The notes below the pieces were generated by a model, which searched no databases, was not told where the DNA came from, and saw only the letters and a program-made list of their open reading frames with translations. Positions 44,536 to 53,884 of a DNA stretch of 64,000 nt are shown here, in pieces (the first letter of the stretch is position 1; each line of letters opens with the position of its first letter). The position numbers and the translations under genes are program-made. The stretch spans positions 186,001 through 250,000 of the forward strand of contig CAWBXX010000006.1 in assembly GCA_963792885.1 (NCBI GenBank), written 5' to 3'. The DNA comes from DASWJZ01 sp963792885. GTDB lineage: Bacteria > Pseudomonadota > Alphaproteobacteria > Rhizobiales > Afifellaceae.

Positions 44536-45564
44536 TTATCTCAGCCAACGTCTTCCTGAAAGGTTTACGCCGAAGCGTTCCGGCGCGCGCGCATAGGCGG
44601 CCAAGCCCTTCAGCGCGGGATTCTCGCCGACAATGACGTAGGCCGAAATCGTCGCCATCACCGCTTCATGCGGCGCTTTGGCCTCGAACGCGCGGCGGAA
44701 CTCGCCGCTTTGCAGGAAGGGGAGGATGCGCGGCGGAATTCCGCCGCCGACATAAGCACCGCCGCGCGCCATGAAGACGAGTGCCATGTCTCCGGCGAGG
44801 CGGCCGAGGAGGCGTGCGTAGAGCGTCAACGTGCGGACAGCGAGTGGGTCTGATTTCTCAAGGGCGGCTTTGGTCACCTCCGCGGGAGACGTGTAGCGCG
44901 GCGCGTCGCCCGCGGTCTTCGCGACGGCGCGATAGAGCGCGACGATGCCGCGGCCGGAGAGAAGCACTTCCGCCGAGATGCGTCCGTGTTCCGGCGTGAC
45001 GTTCGGCCATAGCGCGAACTCGTCCGCCTCGGCGGGCCCGAGCTCGACGTGGCCGCCTTCGCCCGGCACCGGCACCCATGGGCCGTCCTGGCCGCCGGCA
45101 TGGACCAGCCCGCCGACGCCGAGTCCTGTCCCCGGGCCGATCACCACCTTGGCGCCGGTCGGCGAGGGCTCGCCGCCACCGATCTTCACGACGTCCTCCG
45201 GCGCGAGTGCATTCAGCGCCAGGGCCAACGCCTCGAAGTCGTTCAGGAGCAAGACATTGGTCAGCCCGAGACTTCCGATCATGTCACGCGGGCGGATCAC
45301 CCAGTCCGCGTTGGTGAGGTCGACGGCGTCGCCGACGATCGGTCCCGCAAGATCGATCAATGCGGAGCGGGGCCTATGTTTCGAGTAGGCGTAGACGGAT
45401 TCCTCGACCGCCGATTCGATGTCGGAGTAGTTGCCAGTCGGCACGGGATGGAAGTGTTCGACCGGCGCGTCGCGGTCGGGGACGATGGCGAAGCGGGCGT
45501 TGGTGCCGCCGATATCCCCGATCAGAACGGGGAAGGGGAGCGCGGTCGAGTCTGTGTCAGGCAT
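44536..45564 (-). CDS. glk: Glucokinase
   Basis: A 342-residue Glk-family (non-ROK) hexokinase. The N-terminal phosphate loop is IGDIGGTNARFAI, the sugar site LLNDFEALALAL with its catalytic Asp, then GPGTGLGVGGLV and a His/Glu pair in PGEGGHVELGP. The start ATG gives a 15-residue leader before the first strand. It lies only 17 bases after the last ABC permease gene and 67 bases before GH15, all in one direction. Confidence 0.94.
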   Translation of the reverse strand: MPDTDSTALPFPVLIGDIGGTNARFAIVPDRDAPVEHFHPVPTGNYSDIESAVEESVYAYSKHRPRSALIDLAGPIVGDAVDLTNADWVIRPRDMIGSLGLTNVLLLNDFEALALALNALAPEDVVKIGGGEPSPTGAKVVIGPGTGLGVGGLVHAGGQDGPWVPVPGEGGHVELGPAEADEFALWPNVTPEHGRISAEVLLSGRGIVALYRAVAKTAGDAPRYTSPAEVTKAALEKSDPLAVRTLTLYARLLGRLAGDMALVFMARGGAYVGGGIPPRILPFLQSGEFRRAFEAKAPHEAVMATISAYVIVGENPALKGLAAYARAPERFGVNLSGRRWLR

Positions 45565-45581
45565 CGAGCGTGCCCCCCGGG

Positions 45582-46853
45582 CTATTCTTTGATGTAGGGC
45601 TTGCCGTCGGCCGCCGGCGGTCTTGCGCGACCGACGATGCCGGCGACCAGCACGATGGTCGCGACATAGGGCGCCATTGCCAGGAACTCCGACGGGATCG
45701 GCGTTTGCAAGATGGCGAGCTTCTGCTGCAGCGAATCGGCGAAGCCGAAGACGAGCGCCGCAAGCAGCGCTCCAACTGGATGCCAGCGTCCGAAGATCAT
45801 GGCAGCGAGCCCAATGAAGCCGCGCCCGCCGGTCATGCCCTCGTCGAAGCGGCCGACGGAGCCGAGCGTGAACCAGGCGCCGCCGAAGCCCGCGACCATG
45901 CCGCCGAGCGTCACATTCAGATAGCGGATGCGATAGACATTGAGGCCGAGCGTATCCGCTGCCTCCGGATGCTCGCCAACGGCACGCGCGCGAAGCCCAT
46001 GCCTGGTGTGGAAGAGATAATACGTCGCGACAGCGACGAGTATGAGCGCGCCGTAGACGAAGATGTTGTGCTGGAAGAGCACCGGACCGATGAGCGGCAA
46101 GTCGCTCAGCCCCGGAATGTCGATCGCGCGGAAGACGTGCGCATTGTTGAGGCTACGGTGCACGGTCAGCACCTGGCTCGACACATAGGAGGTTAGCCCG
46201 AGCACGAAGAGATTGATCGCGACGCCGGCGATGATCTGGTCGACGCGGTGGGTGACGGTGAGGAAGGCGAGGAGGAGGCCGAAGAGCCCACCGACCACCA
46301 CAGCTGCCGCGAGCCCACCGATATTGCCGATGAGCGAGCCGACCACGGCGCCCGTGAAGGCGCCGGAGAGAAGCATCCCTTCGATGCCGATATTGACGAC
46401 CGCAACGCGCTCGCAAAGGACGCCGGAGAGACCGCCGAGCGCGATCGGGATGGCGCGCACCAAAGTCGCCTGGAGCATGCCGGTCAGCGAGAAGGACTTT
46501 CCGGCGGTCGCCCAGACGAGGAACGCCGTCACCATCAAGAAGAGCCCGATGCCGAGAAAGAGCGCCGACCAGCGCGCTCCGCCGCGCATGAAGAGCCTGA
46601 CGCCGAAGAAGGCGAGGATCGCGGCGACGAGATAGCAATAGGGCGACGCCGGAACGACGAGGTTCGGCATCGCGAACATATCGCCCGGGAAGGTCAGGCG
46701 GAACGATGCGCTGCCTTCTGATTCCAACCCGAGTGTGCCGGCGACGATCACGGCAAGCACGAGGAGAGCCCAGGCGGTAATCATGGTCTGCCGGCGCCGG
46801 GTCAGCTCCGGATCATGCGTCTGACCGACTAAGCCTGTTTCCGATACCGCCAT
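45582..46853 (-). CDS. Nucleoside-type ABC transporter permease (NupQ/YufQ-like)
   Basis: A 423-residue BPD_transp_2 permease with about ten helices. The family signature lies in RVAVVNIGIEGMLLSGAF and GVAINLFVLGLTSYVS, and the coupling segment around ARAVGEHPEAADTLGLNVYRIRYLNV. It is longer than many relatives because of an extra N-terminal hydrophobic region (residues 20-130). It pairs with the permease upstream, 19 bases away. Confidence 0.88.
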   Translation of the reverse strand: MAVSETGLVGQTHDPELTRRRQTMITAWALLVLAVIVAGTLGLESEGSASFRLTFPGDMFAMPNLVVPASPYCYLVAAILAFFGVRLFMRGGARWSALFLGIGLFLMVTAFLVWATAGKSFSLTGMLQATLVRAIPIALGGLSGVLCERVAVVNIGIEGMLLSGAFTGAVVGSLIGNIGGLAAAVVVGGLFGLLLAFLTVTHRVDQIIAGVAINLFVLGLTSYVSSQVLTVHRSLNNAHVFRAIDIPGLSDLPLIGPVLFQHNIFVYGALILVAVATYYLFHTRHGLRARAVGEHPEAADTLGLNVYRIRYLNVTLGGMVAGFGGAWFTLGSVGRFDEGMTGGRGFIGLAAMIFGRWHPVGALLAALVFGFADSLQQKLAILQTPIPSEFLAMAPYVATIVLVAGIVGRARPPAADGKPYIKE

Positions 46854-46872
46854 CGCTCTCGTCCTCGTGGCC

Positions 46873-48000
46873 CTAGCGGCCCGGCTTGGGGAAGACCCAG
46901 GGGAAGACGGCGCGCACCAACATGGGCGCGGCCATGAAGATGATGATGAGCGCCTGGATGATGGCGATCAGGTCGAGGCTCACGCCGGCGTCGATCTGCA
47001 TCTGCCGTCCGCCGGCCTGGAGCGCGCCGAACAAGAGTCCGGCGAGAAGCACGCCGAAGGGGTGCGAGCGGCCGAGGAGAGCGACCGCGATGGCGTCGAA
47101 GCCGGCGCCGCCGGAAAAGCCGGGCGAGGCGCGGCCGAGCACGCCCAGCACCTGGTTGGCGCCGGCGAGGCCGGCGAGCGCGCCGGCGCTTGCCATGACG
47201 AGCACGATAATGAGACTTGAGCGCATGCCGGCATAGCGCGCGGCGTCAGGGTTGGCGCCGCTTGAGCGGAACTCGAAGCCGATCGTGGTATGGAAGAGCA
47301 GCCAGTAGACGACCAACACCGCGATGACGACGAGGATGATGCCGGCGTGCACGCGAAGGTTCGGGTCGACCCAGGCGAGGAGCCGCGGCAGCTCGGCTGA
47401 GGGCAGCACGGATTCAGAGATCGGGTCGCTGCGGCCGGCCTTCTGGATCAGCGGGTTCTTCAGCAAGTAGTCGGTCAGGCGGAGCGCGATCAGGTTGAGC
47501 ATGATCGTGGTGATCACCTCGTGTGCGCCGGTCGCAGCGCGCAGCCAACCCGCGATCGACGCCCATAGCGCGCCGACCAGCGCCCCGGCGAGAAGCGCGA
47601 GCGGCAGGTGCACGTAGGCCGGCATGCCCTTCAAAGCGAAGCCGACCACGACGGCGGCCATGCCGCCCAGGATGAGCTGGCCCTCCGCGCCGATGTTGAA
47701 GAGGCCTGCGCGGAAGGCGAGCGCGATGCCGAGGCCGGCCAATGTCAGCGGAGCGGCGGCCGTCAGCGTCTCGGAGAATGCGGAGAGAGAGCCGAGCGAG
47801 CCTTCGAAGAGCGCCAGGTAGGAGATGCCGATCGCTGTCCAAGAGACTCCGGTCGCCAACATCGTGATGGCGCCGAGGATCAGCGCCATGAGCACCGCCA
47901 GAATCGGAACGAGCACGACGTCGCTGATCTCGTCGCGGGTGGCGACGGCGCGCTTCAGAAGCGTGTTCGAGGCTCGATCGACGGCACTCCCGTCGCTCAT
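46873..48000 (-). CDS. Nucleoside-type ABC transporter permease (NupP/YufP-like)
   Basis: A 375-residue BPD_transp_2 permease with about nine or ten helices. Landmarks are LAGLGIALAFRAGLFNIGAEGQ, the family's conserved membrane segment, and GANPDAARYAGMRSSLIIV, the cytoplasmic coupling loop. Its ATG overlaps the stop of the ATPase gene (ATGA at 47997-48000). Forms a heterodimeric pore with the next permease. Confidence 0.9.
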   Translation of the reverse strand: MSDGSAVDRASNTLLKRAVATRDEISDVVLVPILAVLMALILGAITMLATGVSWTAIGISYLALFEGSLGSLSAFSETLTAAAPLTLAGLGIALAFRAGLFNIGAEGQLILGGMAAVVVGFALKGMPAYVHLPLALLAGALVGALWASIAGWLRAATGAHEVITTIMLNLIALRLTDYLLKNPLIQKAGRSDPISESVLPSAELPRLLAWVDPNLRVHAGIILVVIAVLVVYWLLFHTTIGFEFRSSGANPDAARYAGMRSSLIIVLVMASAGALAGLAGANQVLGVLGRASPGFSGGAGFDAIAVALLGRSHPFGVLLAGLLFGALQAGGRQMQIDAGVSLDLIAIIQALIIIFMAAPMLVRAVFPWVFPKPGR

Positions 48001-49502
48001 GCGGTTGCCCCCGCCATCGCCAGACCGATCTCGTTCACTCCGGCCTTGGTGCCCTCGAATGTGGCGACCACCTTGCCGCGGAACATCACGAGGATGCGGT
48101 CGGAGACAGACATGATCTCATCGAGCTCGGTTGAGACGATGAGCACGCCGACGCCGTGGTCGCGCGCCTCGACCAGGCGCGCATGGATGTATTCGATCGA
48201 GCCGACGTCGACGCCGCGAGTCGGCTGCGATGCGATCATCAGCTTGATGTCGCGCGAGAGCTCGCGCGCCACGACAAGCTTTTGCTGGTTGCCGCCGGAA
48301 AGGTGATCGGCAGTCTCGAAGATCGAGGACGTGCGGACGTCGAAATCTGTGACGATGCGGCTCGTCTCGGCGTAGACGTCGTTCCAGCGCAGCGTGATGC
48401 CGCTGGAGAAGCGGCGGTCGTAGTAGCTGTCGAGCACGGCGTTCTCGGCGATGTTGAAAGAGCCGACGATGCCGGAGCGCTGACGGTCCTCCGGTATGTG
48501 TGCAATGCCGCGGCGATGCCGCTCGCGGGTCGAAGCCTTGGTGATGTCCTCGCCGAGGAAGCTGATGGAGCCGGCGGCGAGGGACCGAAGGCCGGTCAGC
48601 GCTTCGACGAGCTCGGTCTGGCCGTTGCCCTGCACGCCAGCGACGCCGACGATCTCGCCGGCACGGATGGTAAGGTCGACGTCGTCGACGGCGATCTCGT
48701 CGCGCTCGTTGAGCGCCTTCAATCCCTTCGCGACAAGCAGCGGCTCGCCGGGCGGCGCGTGGCGCTTCTCCACTTCGAAGCGCACGTGCCGGCCGACCAT
48801 CATCTCGGCGAGCTCCGCTTCGGTCGCGGTCTTCGGGTTGCTTTCGCCGACGACCTTGCCGCCGCGGAGCACGCTGATGCGGTCGGAGACTTCCAGCACC
48901 TCGCGGAGCTTATGGGTGATGAAGACGAGGGCCTTTCCCGCGTCGCGGAGCGAGCGCACGATGCCGAAGAAGTCGGTCACTTCCTGCGGCGTGAGCACGG
49001 CGGTCGGCTCGTCGAAGATCAAAACGTCGGCAGAGCGGAAGAGGACCTTCAGGATCTCCACGCGCTGCTGCGTGCCGACCGGTATTTCCTCGATAATCGC
49101 GTCGGGGTCGACCTCAAGCCCATGCGCGCCGCTGATCTCTCTGACCTGCTCGCGTGCCTTGGCGATGTCGAGACGGTCGAGCGCGCCGGTCGGCTCGACG
49201 CCGAGCACGACGTTCTCCGCGACGGTGAAGACCGGCACCAGCATGAAGTGCTGGTGCACCATGCCGATGCCGGCGTGAATGGCGTCCTTGGCGCTTTCGA
49301 AATAGGTCGGCTTGCCGTCGATCAGGATCTGGCCCTCGTCCGGGCGATAGAGCCCGGAGAGGATATTCATCAGCGTGGTCTTGCCGGCACCGTTCTCGCC
49401 GAGCAGGCCCAGTATCTCTCCGGCTCGGATGGTCAGATTGACGTTTGAGTTTGCGACGACCTCGCCGAAGCGCTTGGTGATGCCGCGTAGCTCGATATCC
49501 AA
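47997..49502 (-). CDS. Nucleoside-type ABC transporter, double ATP-binding protein (NupO/YufO-like)
   Basis: A 501-residue protein with two fused nucleotide-binding domains. The first has a full Walker A (GENGAGKTTL), a Q-loop, and Walker B LIFDEPTAVL. The second has a degenerate P-loop (GVQGNGQTELV), with signature LSGGNQQKLVV and SQPTRGVD, the pattern of RbsA/NupO-type proteins in which one site is non-catalytic. It lies 77 bases after the binding-protein gene and overlaps the permease start. Confidence 0.94.
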   Translation of the reverse strand: MDIELRGITKRFGEVVANSNVNLTIRAGEILGLLGENGAGKTTLMNILSGLYRPDEGQILIDGKPTYFESAKDAIHAGIGMVHQHFMLVPVFTVAENVVLGVEPTGALDRLDIAKAREQVREISGAHGLEVDPDAIIEEIPVGTQQRVEILKVLFRSADVLIFDEPTAVLTPQEVTDFFGIVRSLRDAGKALVFITHKLREVLEVSDRISVLRGGKVVGESNPKTATEAELAEMMVGRHVRFEVEKRHAPPGEPLLVAKGLKALNERDEIAVDDVDLTIRAGEIVGVAGVQGNGQTELVEALTGLRSLAAGSISFLGEDITKASTRERHRRGIAHIPEDRQRSGIVGSFNIAENAVLDSYYDRRFSSGITLRWNDVYAETSRIVTDFDVRTSSIFETADHLSGGNQQKLVVARELSRDIKLMIASQPTRGVDVGSIEYIHARLVEARDHGVGVLIVSTELDEIMSVSDRILVMFRGKVVATFEGTKAGVNEIGLAMAGATA

Positions 49503-49579
49503 AACCGAAAGCCCCGCCCGCGCCCCTTGGGCTCCGCCGCACCGCGAGGCGTGCGGCGGAGCATTTCACGTGTCGGGCG

Positions 49580-50614
49580 TTACATGCCCTTCACATTGAT
49601 CGAGCCGTCCTTGATGCCGGCGGCGATCGTGTCGAGCTCGGCCTTCAAGTCGGCGGGAACCGCGGAGTCGAGATCGTGGTACGGAGCGAGGCCGACGCCA
49701 CCCGACGCTAGCGTGCCGACGATGACGCCGCCCTTGAACGTGCCGTCGTTGGCTTCCTTGATGGCCTCGACGACGGTCGAATCCATGCGCTTCAGGATCG
49801 AGGTCAGAAACACGGCGCCGTGCTCAGGATCGGTCTCGTACTGGTCGACGTCGACGCCAATGATCTTGAGCTTGTCGGCGCCCATTTCGGTGGCGAGCGC
49901 GGCGGAGCCCTGGCCGACCGGACCGGCGACGGGGACGACGATGTCAGCACCCTCGTCGACGAGGTTCTTGGCGAAGGTTCGGCCGTCATCGAGCGAGTCG
50001 AAGTTGTTGGTGAAGAGGCCTTCCTTCTTCATCGGATCCCAGCCGAGCACCTTCACATCGGTGCCCTTCTGCTTGTTGTAGTACTCGACGCCGTAATAGA
50101 GGCCGTCCATGAAGATCGTCACCGGCGGGATGTTGATGCCGCCGAACGTGCCGACGACGCCGGACTTCGATACGCCTGCCGCGAGATAACCTGCAAGGAA
50201 CGCCGCTTCGTCGGTGGCATAGACCTGGCCGAGGACGTTCGGAATGGTCGGGTCATAGGCGTAGTCGACGATCGAGAACTTGAGGTCGGGATTCGCCTCA
50301 GCCGCCGCCTTGGTGGCGTCGCCGAGCAGGAAGCCGACGGTGATGATGATGTCGCATTTCTCGGCGACGAACGAGTTGATGTTCGGCACGTAGTCCGTCT
50401 CGGCCTTGGACTCGAGCAGCTTGCCCTCGACCCCGACCGACTTTTCGGCATCCTCAACGCCTTTCCAGGCGGTCTGGTTGAAGCCCTTATCGTCGACGCC
50501 GCCGAGGTCGGTGACCTGGCAGGCTGTGAACGCCGATGCCGAAGCGGTCATAGCGCCGAACGCGGCGGCGGCCATAAGCGCGACAAAGGACGTGGTGGTG
50601 GCTCTGTCTCTCAA
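49580..50614 (-). CDS. BMP-family (PnrA-like) nucleoside-binding protein
   Basis: A 344-residue periplasmic binding protein of the Bmp/Med family. The signal peptide is ATTTSFVALMAAAAFGA onward. The mature protein has the ligand motif DLGGVDDKGFNQTAW, then DIIITVGFLLGD, VGTFGGINIPPV and VPVAGPVGQGSA. PnrA relatives bind purine nucleosides. The start is TTG 50614, fixed by a perfect AGGAGG five bases upstream; the long upstream frame (to 50992) has no such signal. First gene of the minus-strand importer operon, divergent from the salvage genes. Confidence 0.92.
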   Translation of the reverse strand: MRDRATTTSFVALMAAAAFGAMTASASAFTACQVTDLGGVDDKGFNQTAWKGVEDAEKSVGVEGKLLESKAETDYVPNINSFVAEKCDIIITVGFLLGDATKAAAEANPDLKFSIVDYAYDPTIPNVLGQVYATDEAAFLAGYLAAGVSKSGVVGTFGGINIPPVTIFMDGLYYGVEYYNKQKGTDVKVLGWDPMKKEGLFTNNFDSLDDGRTFAKNLVDEGADIVVPVAGPVGQGSAALATEMGADKLKIIGVDVDQYETDPEHGAVFLTSILKRMDSTVVEAIKEANDGTFKGGVIVGTLASGGVGLAPYHDLDSAVPADLKAELDTIAAGIKDGSINVKGM

Positions 50615-50619
50615 CGCAA

Positions 50620-50625
50620 CCTCCT
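50620..50625 (-). promoter_or_regulatory. Ribosome-binding site fixing the TTG start of the BMP-family gene
   Basis: AGGAGG on the minus strand, five bases ahead of TTG 50614. Confidence 0.75.
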
Positions 50626-50822
50626 GTGTGGATGGCAGTTTCGGCTCCCCCTTCGCACAGCACCGCCGGCGACGATGGGGGCGTGCTCTGGCGGGAAGCT
50701 TTGCATTTTCATGAGGCATCGCCAAGCCGGTTCGCGCCGGCCGGGGCGGCCGGAATGGGCTGACGGAACAAGGCAAAGCAGCTACAAAAAGCCCCCACGC
50801 CTTGCAGTTCCGGCCCGCTTTG

Positions 50823-51344
50823 ATGATGCCCACGTTCTTCCGCGCCGCCGTTCTGAGCCTCGGGCTCTGGCTGGCCGCGTGCTCGACGAGCACGGTGAAC
50901 CCTGTGACTCCGATCCCGGTCGACGCGGGCCGGGCGGCGCACCTGATCTCTGCCTTCCGCGCGGAGAACGGGCTCGGCCCGGTCAGTGTCAACTCGCGCC
51001 TGATGCAGGCGGCGGCGAGCTATGCCCAGGTGATGGGCGAGCGCGACCAGATCGGTCACAAGCTTGGCGCGTCCCTGCCGCAGCGCGTCGCCGCCGTCGG
51101 CTACGAGTGGGGCTATGTCGCGGAGAACCTCGCGGCAGGCTATTCGACGCTCGACGATGCGATGAGCGGCTGGAAGAGCTCGGCAGGGCATCGTCGGAAC
51201 CTTCTCAGCCCCTATGCAACAGAGATCGGGATCGCCGCCGTCGCAACGCCTGCGGGCTCCAAGCATCGCAACTACTGGGCTTTGATCCTCGCCACGCCGC
51301 AGCGCGAAGGCCAGTCGGCGCTTGCCTTGGGGCCTATCCAGTGA
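50823..51344 (+). CDS. CAP-domain (SCP/PR-1) lipoprotein
   Basis: About 173 residues from ATG 50823 (a second ATG follows at once). The signal sequence ends in a lipobox, LWLAACSTS, so the protein should be lipid-anchored. The CAP domain runs from AGRAAHLISAFRAENG to NYWALILA, with HKL near residue 80 and ENLAAGYSTLDDAMSGWKSS and GHRRNLL, which supply the usual His/Glu cavity. Bacterial CAP proteins have poorly defined roles. Its stop overlaps the cdd start (GTGA), an unexpected partner for nucleoside salvage. Confidence 0.85.
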   Translation: MMPTFFRAAVLSLGLWLAACSTSTVNPVTPIPVDAGRAAHLISAFRAENGLGPVSVNSRLMQAAASYAQVMGERDQIGHKLGASLPQRVAAVGYEWGYVAENLAAGYSTLDDAMSGWKSSAGHRRNLLSPYATEIGIAAVATPAGSKHRNYWALILATPQREGQSALALGPIQ

Positions 51345-51742
51345 CCCCCGCAGCATCCAGGCTCTTCGATGCCGCGCGCGCCGCAATGCGCAATGCGCAT
51401 GCGCCTTATTCGCAGTTTCCGGTCGGCGCAGCGGTCCTTGCCGACGACGGCACCGTCTATTCTGGCTGCAATATCGAGAACTCCAGCTATCCCGAAGGCT
51501 GGTGTGCGGAGACCACCGCGATCGCCGCGATGGTGATGGGCGGGGGCAAAAAGATCGCAGAGGTGGCGGTGGTGGCGGAAAAGCTGCCGCTCATCACGCC
51601 CTGCGGCGGCTGCCGCCAGCGGCTGAAAGAGTTCGGCGCTGAGGAGACGCTCGTGCATCTCTGCGACAAGACGGGAGTCGTCGAGACGATCACGCTCGGC
51701 GATCTCTTGCCCAAGGCGTTCGGCCCGAAGTCGCTCGGATGA
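51341..51742 (+). CDS. cdd: Cytidine deaminase
   Basis: A 133-residue tetrameric-type zinc deaminase converting cytidine and deoxycytidine to the uridines. Zinc ligands and the proton shuttle are in WCAETTAI (Cys, Glu) and PCGGCRQRL (two Cys). SGCNIENSSYPEGWC is the substrate loop. The GTG start overlaps the lipoprotein stop, and its own stop overlaps the next ATG. Longer open frames upstream run antisense through the BMP gene and are not real. Confidence 0.96.
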   Translation: MTPAASRLFDAARAAMRNAHAPYSQFPVGAAVLADDGTVYSGCNIENSSYPEGWCAETTAIAAMVMGGGKKIAEVAVVAEKLPLITPCGGCRQRLKEFGAEETLVHLCDKTGVVETITLGDLLPKAFGPKSLG

Positions 51743-52548
51743 CGGAGGCTGCGGCAAAGAACGCGGAGCTGATCCGCGCGCGCACGAAGCTTGTGCCGCG
51801 CGTCGGCATCGTGCTCGGCTCCGGCCTTGGCGATTTCACCAAGAGCGTAGCGGACGCCGTCGCGATTCCCTACGGCGAGCTCGAAGGCTTTCCAACGCTT
51901 TCCGTATCGGGACACACCGGTGAGCTCGTCGTGGGCCGCGTCGGCGGCGAGGCGGTCGTGGTGCTTTCCGGCCGCGCGCACTATTACGAGCACGGGCGCG
52001 CCGACGTCATGCGTGTGCCGCTCGAAACCTTGAAGGCGCTCGGCGTCGGCGATCTGGTGTTGACCAACGCCGCCGGCAGCCTGCGCGAGGAGCAACCGCC
52101 CGGCGCGGTCATGCTCATTGCCGACCATATCAACTTCTCCGGCACGAACCCGCTGATCGGCGAGAAGAGCGACGACCGCTTCGTGGGGCTAACCTCGGCT
52201 TATGATCCGACACTCCGCGCCGCCGCTCTTGCCGCCGCGGACAAGGAGGGGATCACGCTCCACGAGGGCGTCTACATGTGGTTCTCCGGCCCGACCTTCG
52301 AGACGCCAGCGGAGATCCGCGCCGCACGAACGCTTGGCGCCGATGCCGTCGGCATGTCGACGGTGCCGGAGGCGATCCTGGCGCGTTTTCTCAAGCTTCG
52401 CGTCGTCGCATTCTCGGCGATCACCAACTACGCCGCCGGCATGACCGGGGCGGAGCTTTCGCACGCCGAGACAAAGGCCGTGGCGCCGCAAGGCGGCGCG
52501 AAGCTTCAACGTATCTTGCAACGGATGCTATCCGCATGGCCGGCATGA
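51739..52548 (+). CDS. punA: Purine-nucleoside phosphorylase (trimeric type)
   Basis: A 269-residue PNP/MTAP-family enzyme that splits inosine, guanosine or xanthosine to base and (deoxy)ribose 1-phosphate. Motifs are IVLGSGLGDFT (phosphate), LSGRAHYYEHG, NAAGSLRE, FSGPTFETPAEIRA, and TNYAAGMTG with the base-binding Asn. The exact specificity (PunA versus XapA type) cannot be read with certainty. Both ends overlap neighbours by four bases. Confidence 0.93.
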   Translation: MTEAAAKNAELIRARTKLVPRVGIVLGSGLGDFTKSVADAVAIPYGELEGFPTLSVSGHTGELVVGRVGGEAVVVLSGRAHYYEHGRADVMRVPLETLKALGVGDLVLTNAAGSLREEQPPGAVMLIADHINFSGTNPLIGEKSDDRFVGLTSAYDPTLRAAALAAADKEGITLHEGVYMWFSGPTFETPAEIRAARTLGADAVGMSTVPEAILARFLKLRVVAFSAITNYAAGMTGAELSHAETKAVAPQGGAKLQRILQRMLSAWPA

Positions 52549-53883
52549 GCGGCAAGGTGCGCTTCCTGCCGCAGGAGATCGTGCGCAAGAAGCGCGACGG
52601 CGGCGCGCTATCGAAGGACGAGATCGCCTTCCTGATCGAGGGGCTGACAAACGGAACGGTCAGTGAGGGACAGGTCGCGGCGTTCGCCATGGCCGTCTTC
52701 TTCCGCGGCATGGACATGGACGAACGCGTTGCGCTGACACTCGCCATGCGCGATTCCGGCGACGTGCTTGACTGGCCGGAGGTCGACGGCCCGGTGCTGG
52801 ACAAGCACTCGACCGGCGGGCTGGGCGACAACGTCTCGCTCATGCTCGCGCCGATCGTGGCGGCATGCGGCGGCGTCGTGCCGATGATCTCGGGGAGGGG
52901 CCTCGGCCATACCGGCGGCACGCTCGACAAGCTCGAACTCGATCCCGGGATACCGAACACAGCCGGATGAGGCGCTCTTCCGCAAGGCGATCGCCGCTGC
53001 CGGCTGCGCCATCATCGGGCAGACCGGCGATCTCGCGCCCGCGGACAGGCGGCTCTATGCGATCCGCGACGTGACGGCTACGGTGGAGTCCGTGCCGCTC
53101 ATCACCACCTCGATCCTGTCGAAGAAGCTCGCGGCGGGATTGCAGGGTCTCGTGCTCGACGTGAAGACCGGGTCGGGCGCCTTCATGGCCAAGATGGAGG
53201 ATGCGCGTGAACTGGCGGAAAGCCTCGTCGCGGTCGCGAACGGCGCCGGACTCAAAACCAGCGCGCTCATCACCGATATGAACGAGCCGCTCGCCTCCGC
53301 CGCGGGAAACGCCGTCGAGGTTCAGAACGCCGTCGACTTCCTGACCGGCGCGCATCGTGACGCGCGGCTCGAGGAAGTGACGCTGGCGCTTGCGGCGGAG
53401 CTGCTCGTCCTTGGCGGCATCGCCGAATCCGCCGACGGGGCGCGAGCCCTGGCAAAGGCCGCGTTGGAGAAGGGCCGAGCGGCGGAGATCTTTCAGAAGA
53501 TGGTGTCGGCGCTCGGCGGCCCGAAGGATTTCGTCGACCATCCGAGGAAGCATCTATCGGAGGCGCCGGTTGTGAAGGCGGCACTGCCGGCTGAGAAAGG
53601 CGTCGTCGAATCGGTCGATGCGCGTGCGCTGGGCGTCGCGATCGTCGCACTGGGCGGCGGGCGGACGCGCGCCGAGGATTCGATCGACCATGCAGTGGGG
53701 CTGACGGCGCTTGCGGGGATTGGTGACGAGGTCGGGCCAGAGAAACCCCTGGCGCTCGTCCACGCGCGTGAAGAATCCACGATGGAGGCAGCCGCGCATG
53801 CGATCCGCGACGCCTACAAAATCGGCGAGCCGCCCGCCGGTCGCCGGCTCATTTACGAACGCATCGGCAGCGAGGCTCATTGA
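52545..53883 (+). CDS. deoA: Thymidine phosphorylase, with one frameshift
   Basis: Dimeric phosphorylase of thymidine and deoxyuridine. The N-terminal part has FLPQEIVRKKRDGGAL, DKHSTGGLGDN (phosphate loop) and MISGRGLGHTGGTLDKLE. The rest, in the next frame, has IIGQTGDLAPADRRLYAIRD, SIL(S)KKLAAGLQG, DVKTGSGAFM and TDMNEPLASAAGNAVEV. Removing one base in the GGGA run at 52947-52950 restores a protein of about 445 residues. The ATG 52545 overlaps the punA stop (ATGA). Confidence 0.93.
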
Positions 53884-53884
53884 G

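Noticed and set aside
49820..51742. A 640-residue plus-strand frame ending with cytidine deaminase
   Set aside because: Its first 500 residues run antisense to the BMP-family gene or out of frame through the CAP gene; only the cdd part from GTG 51341 is real.
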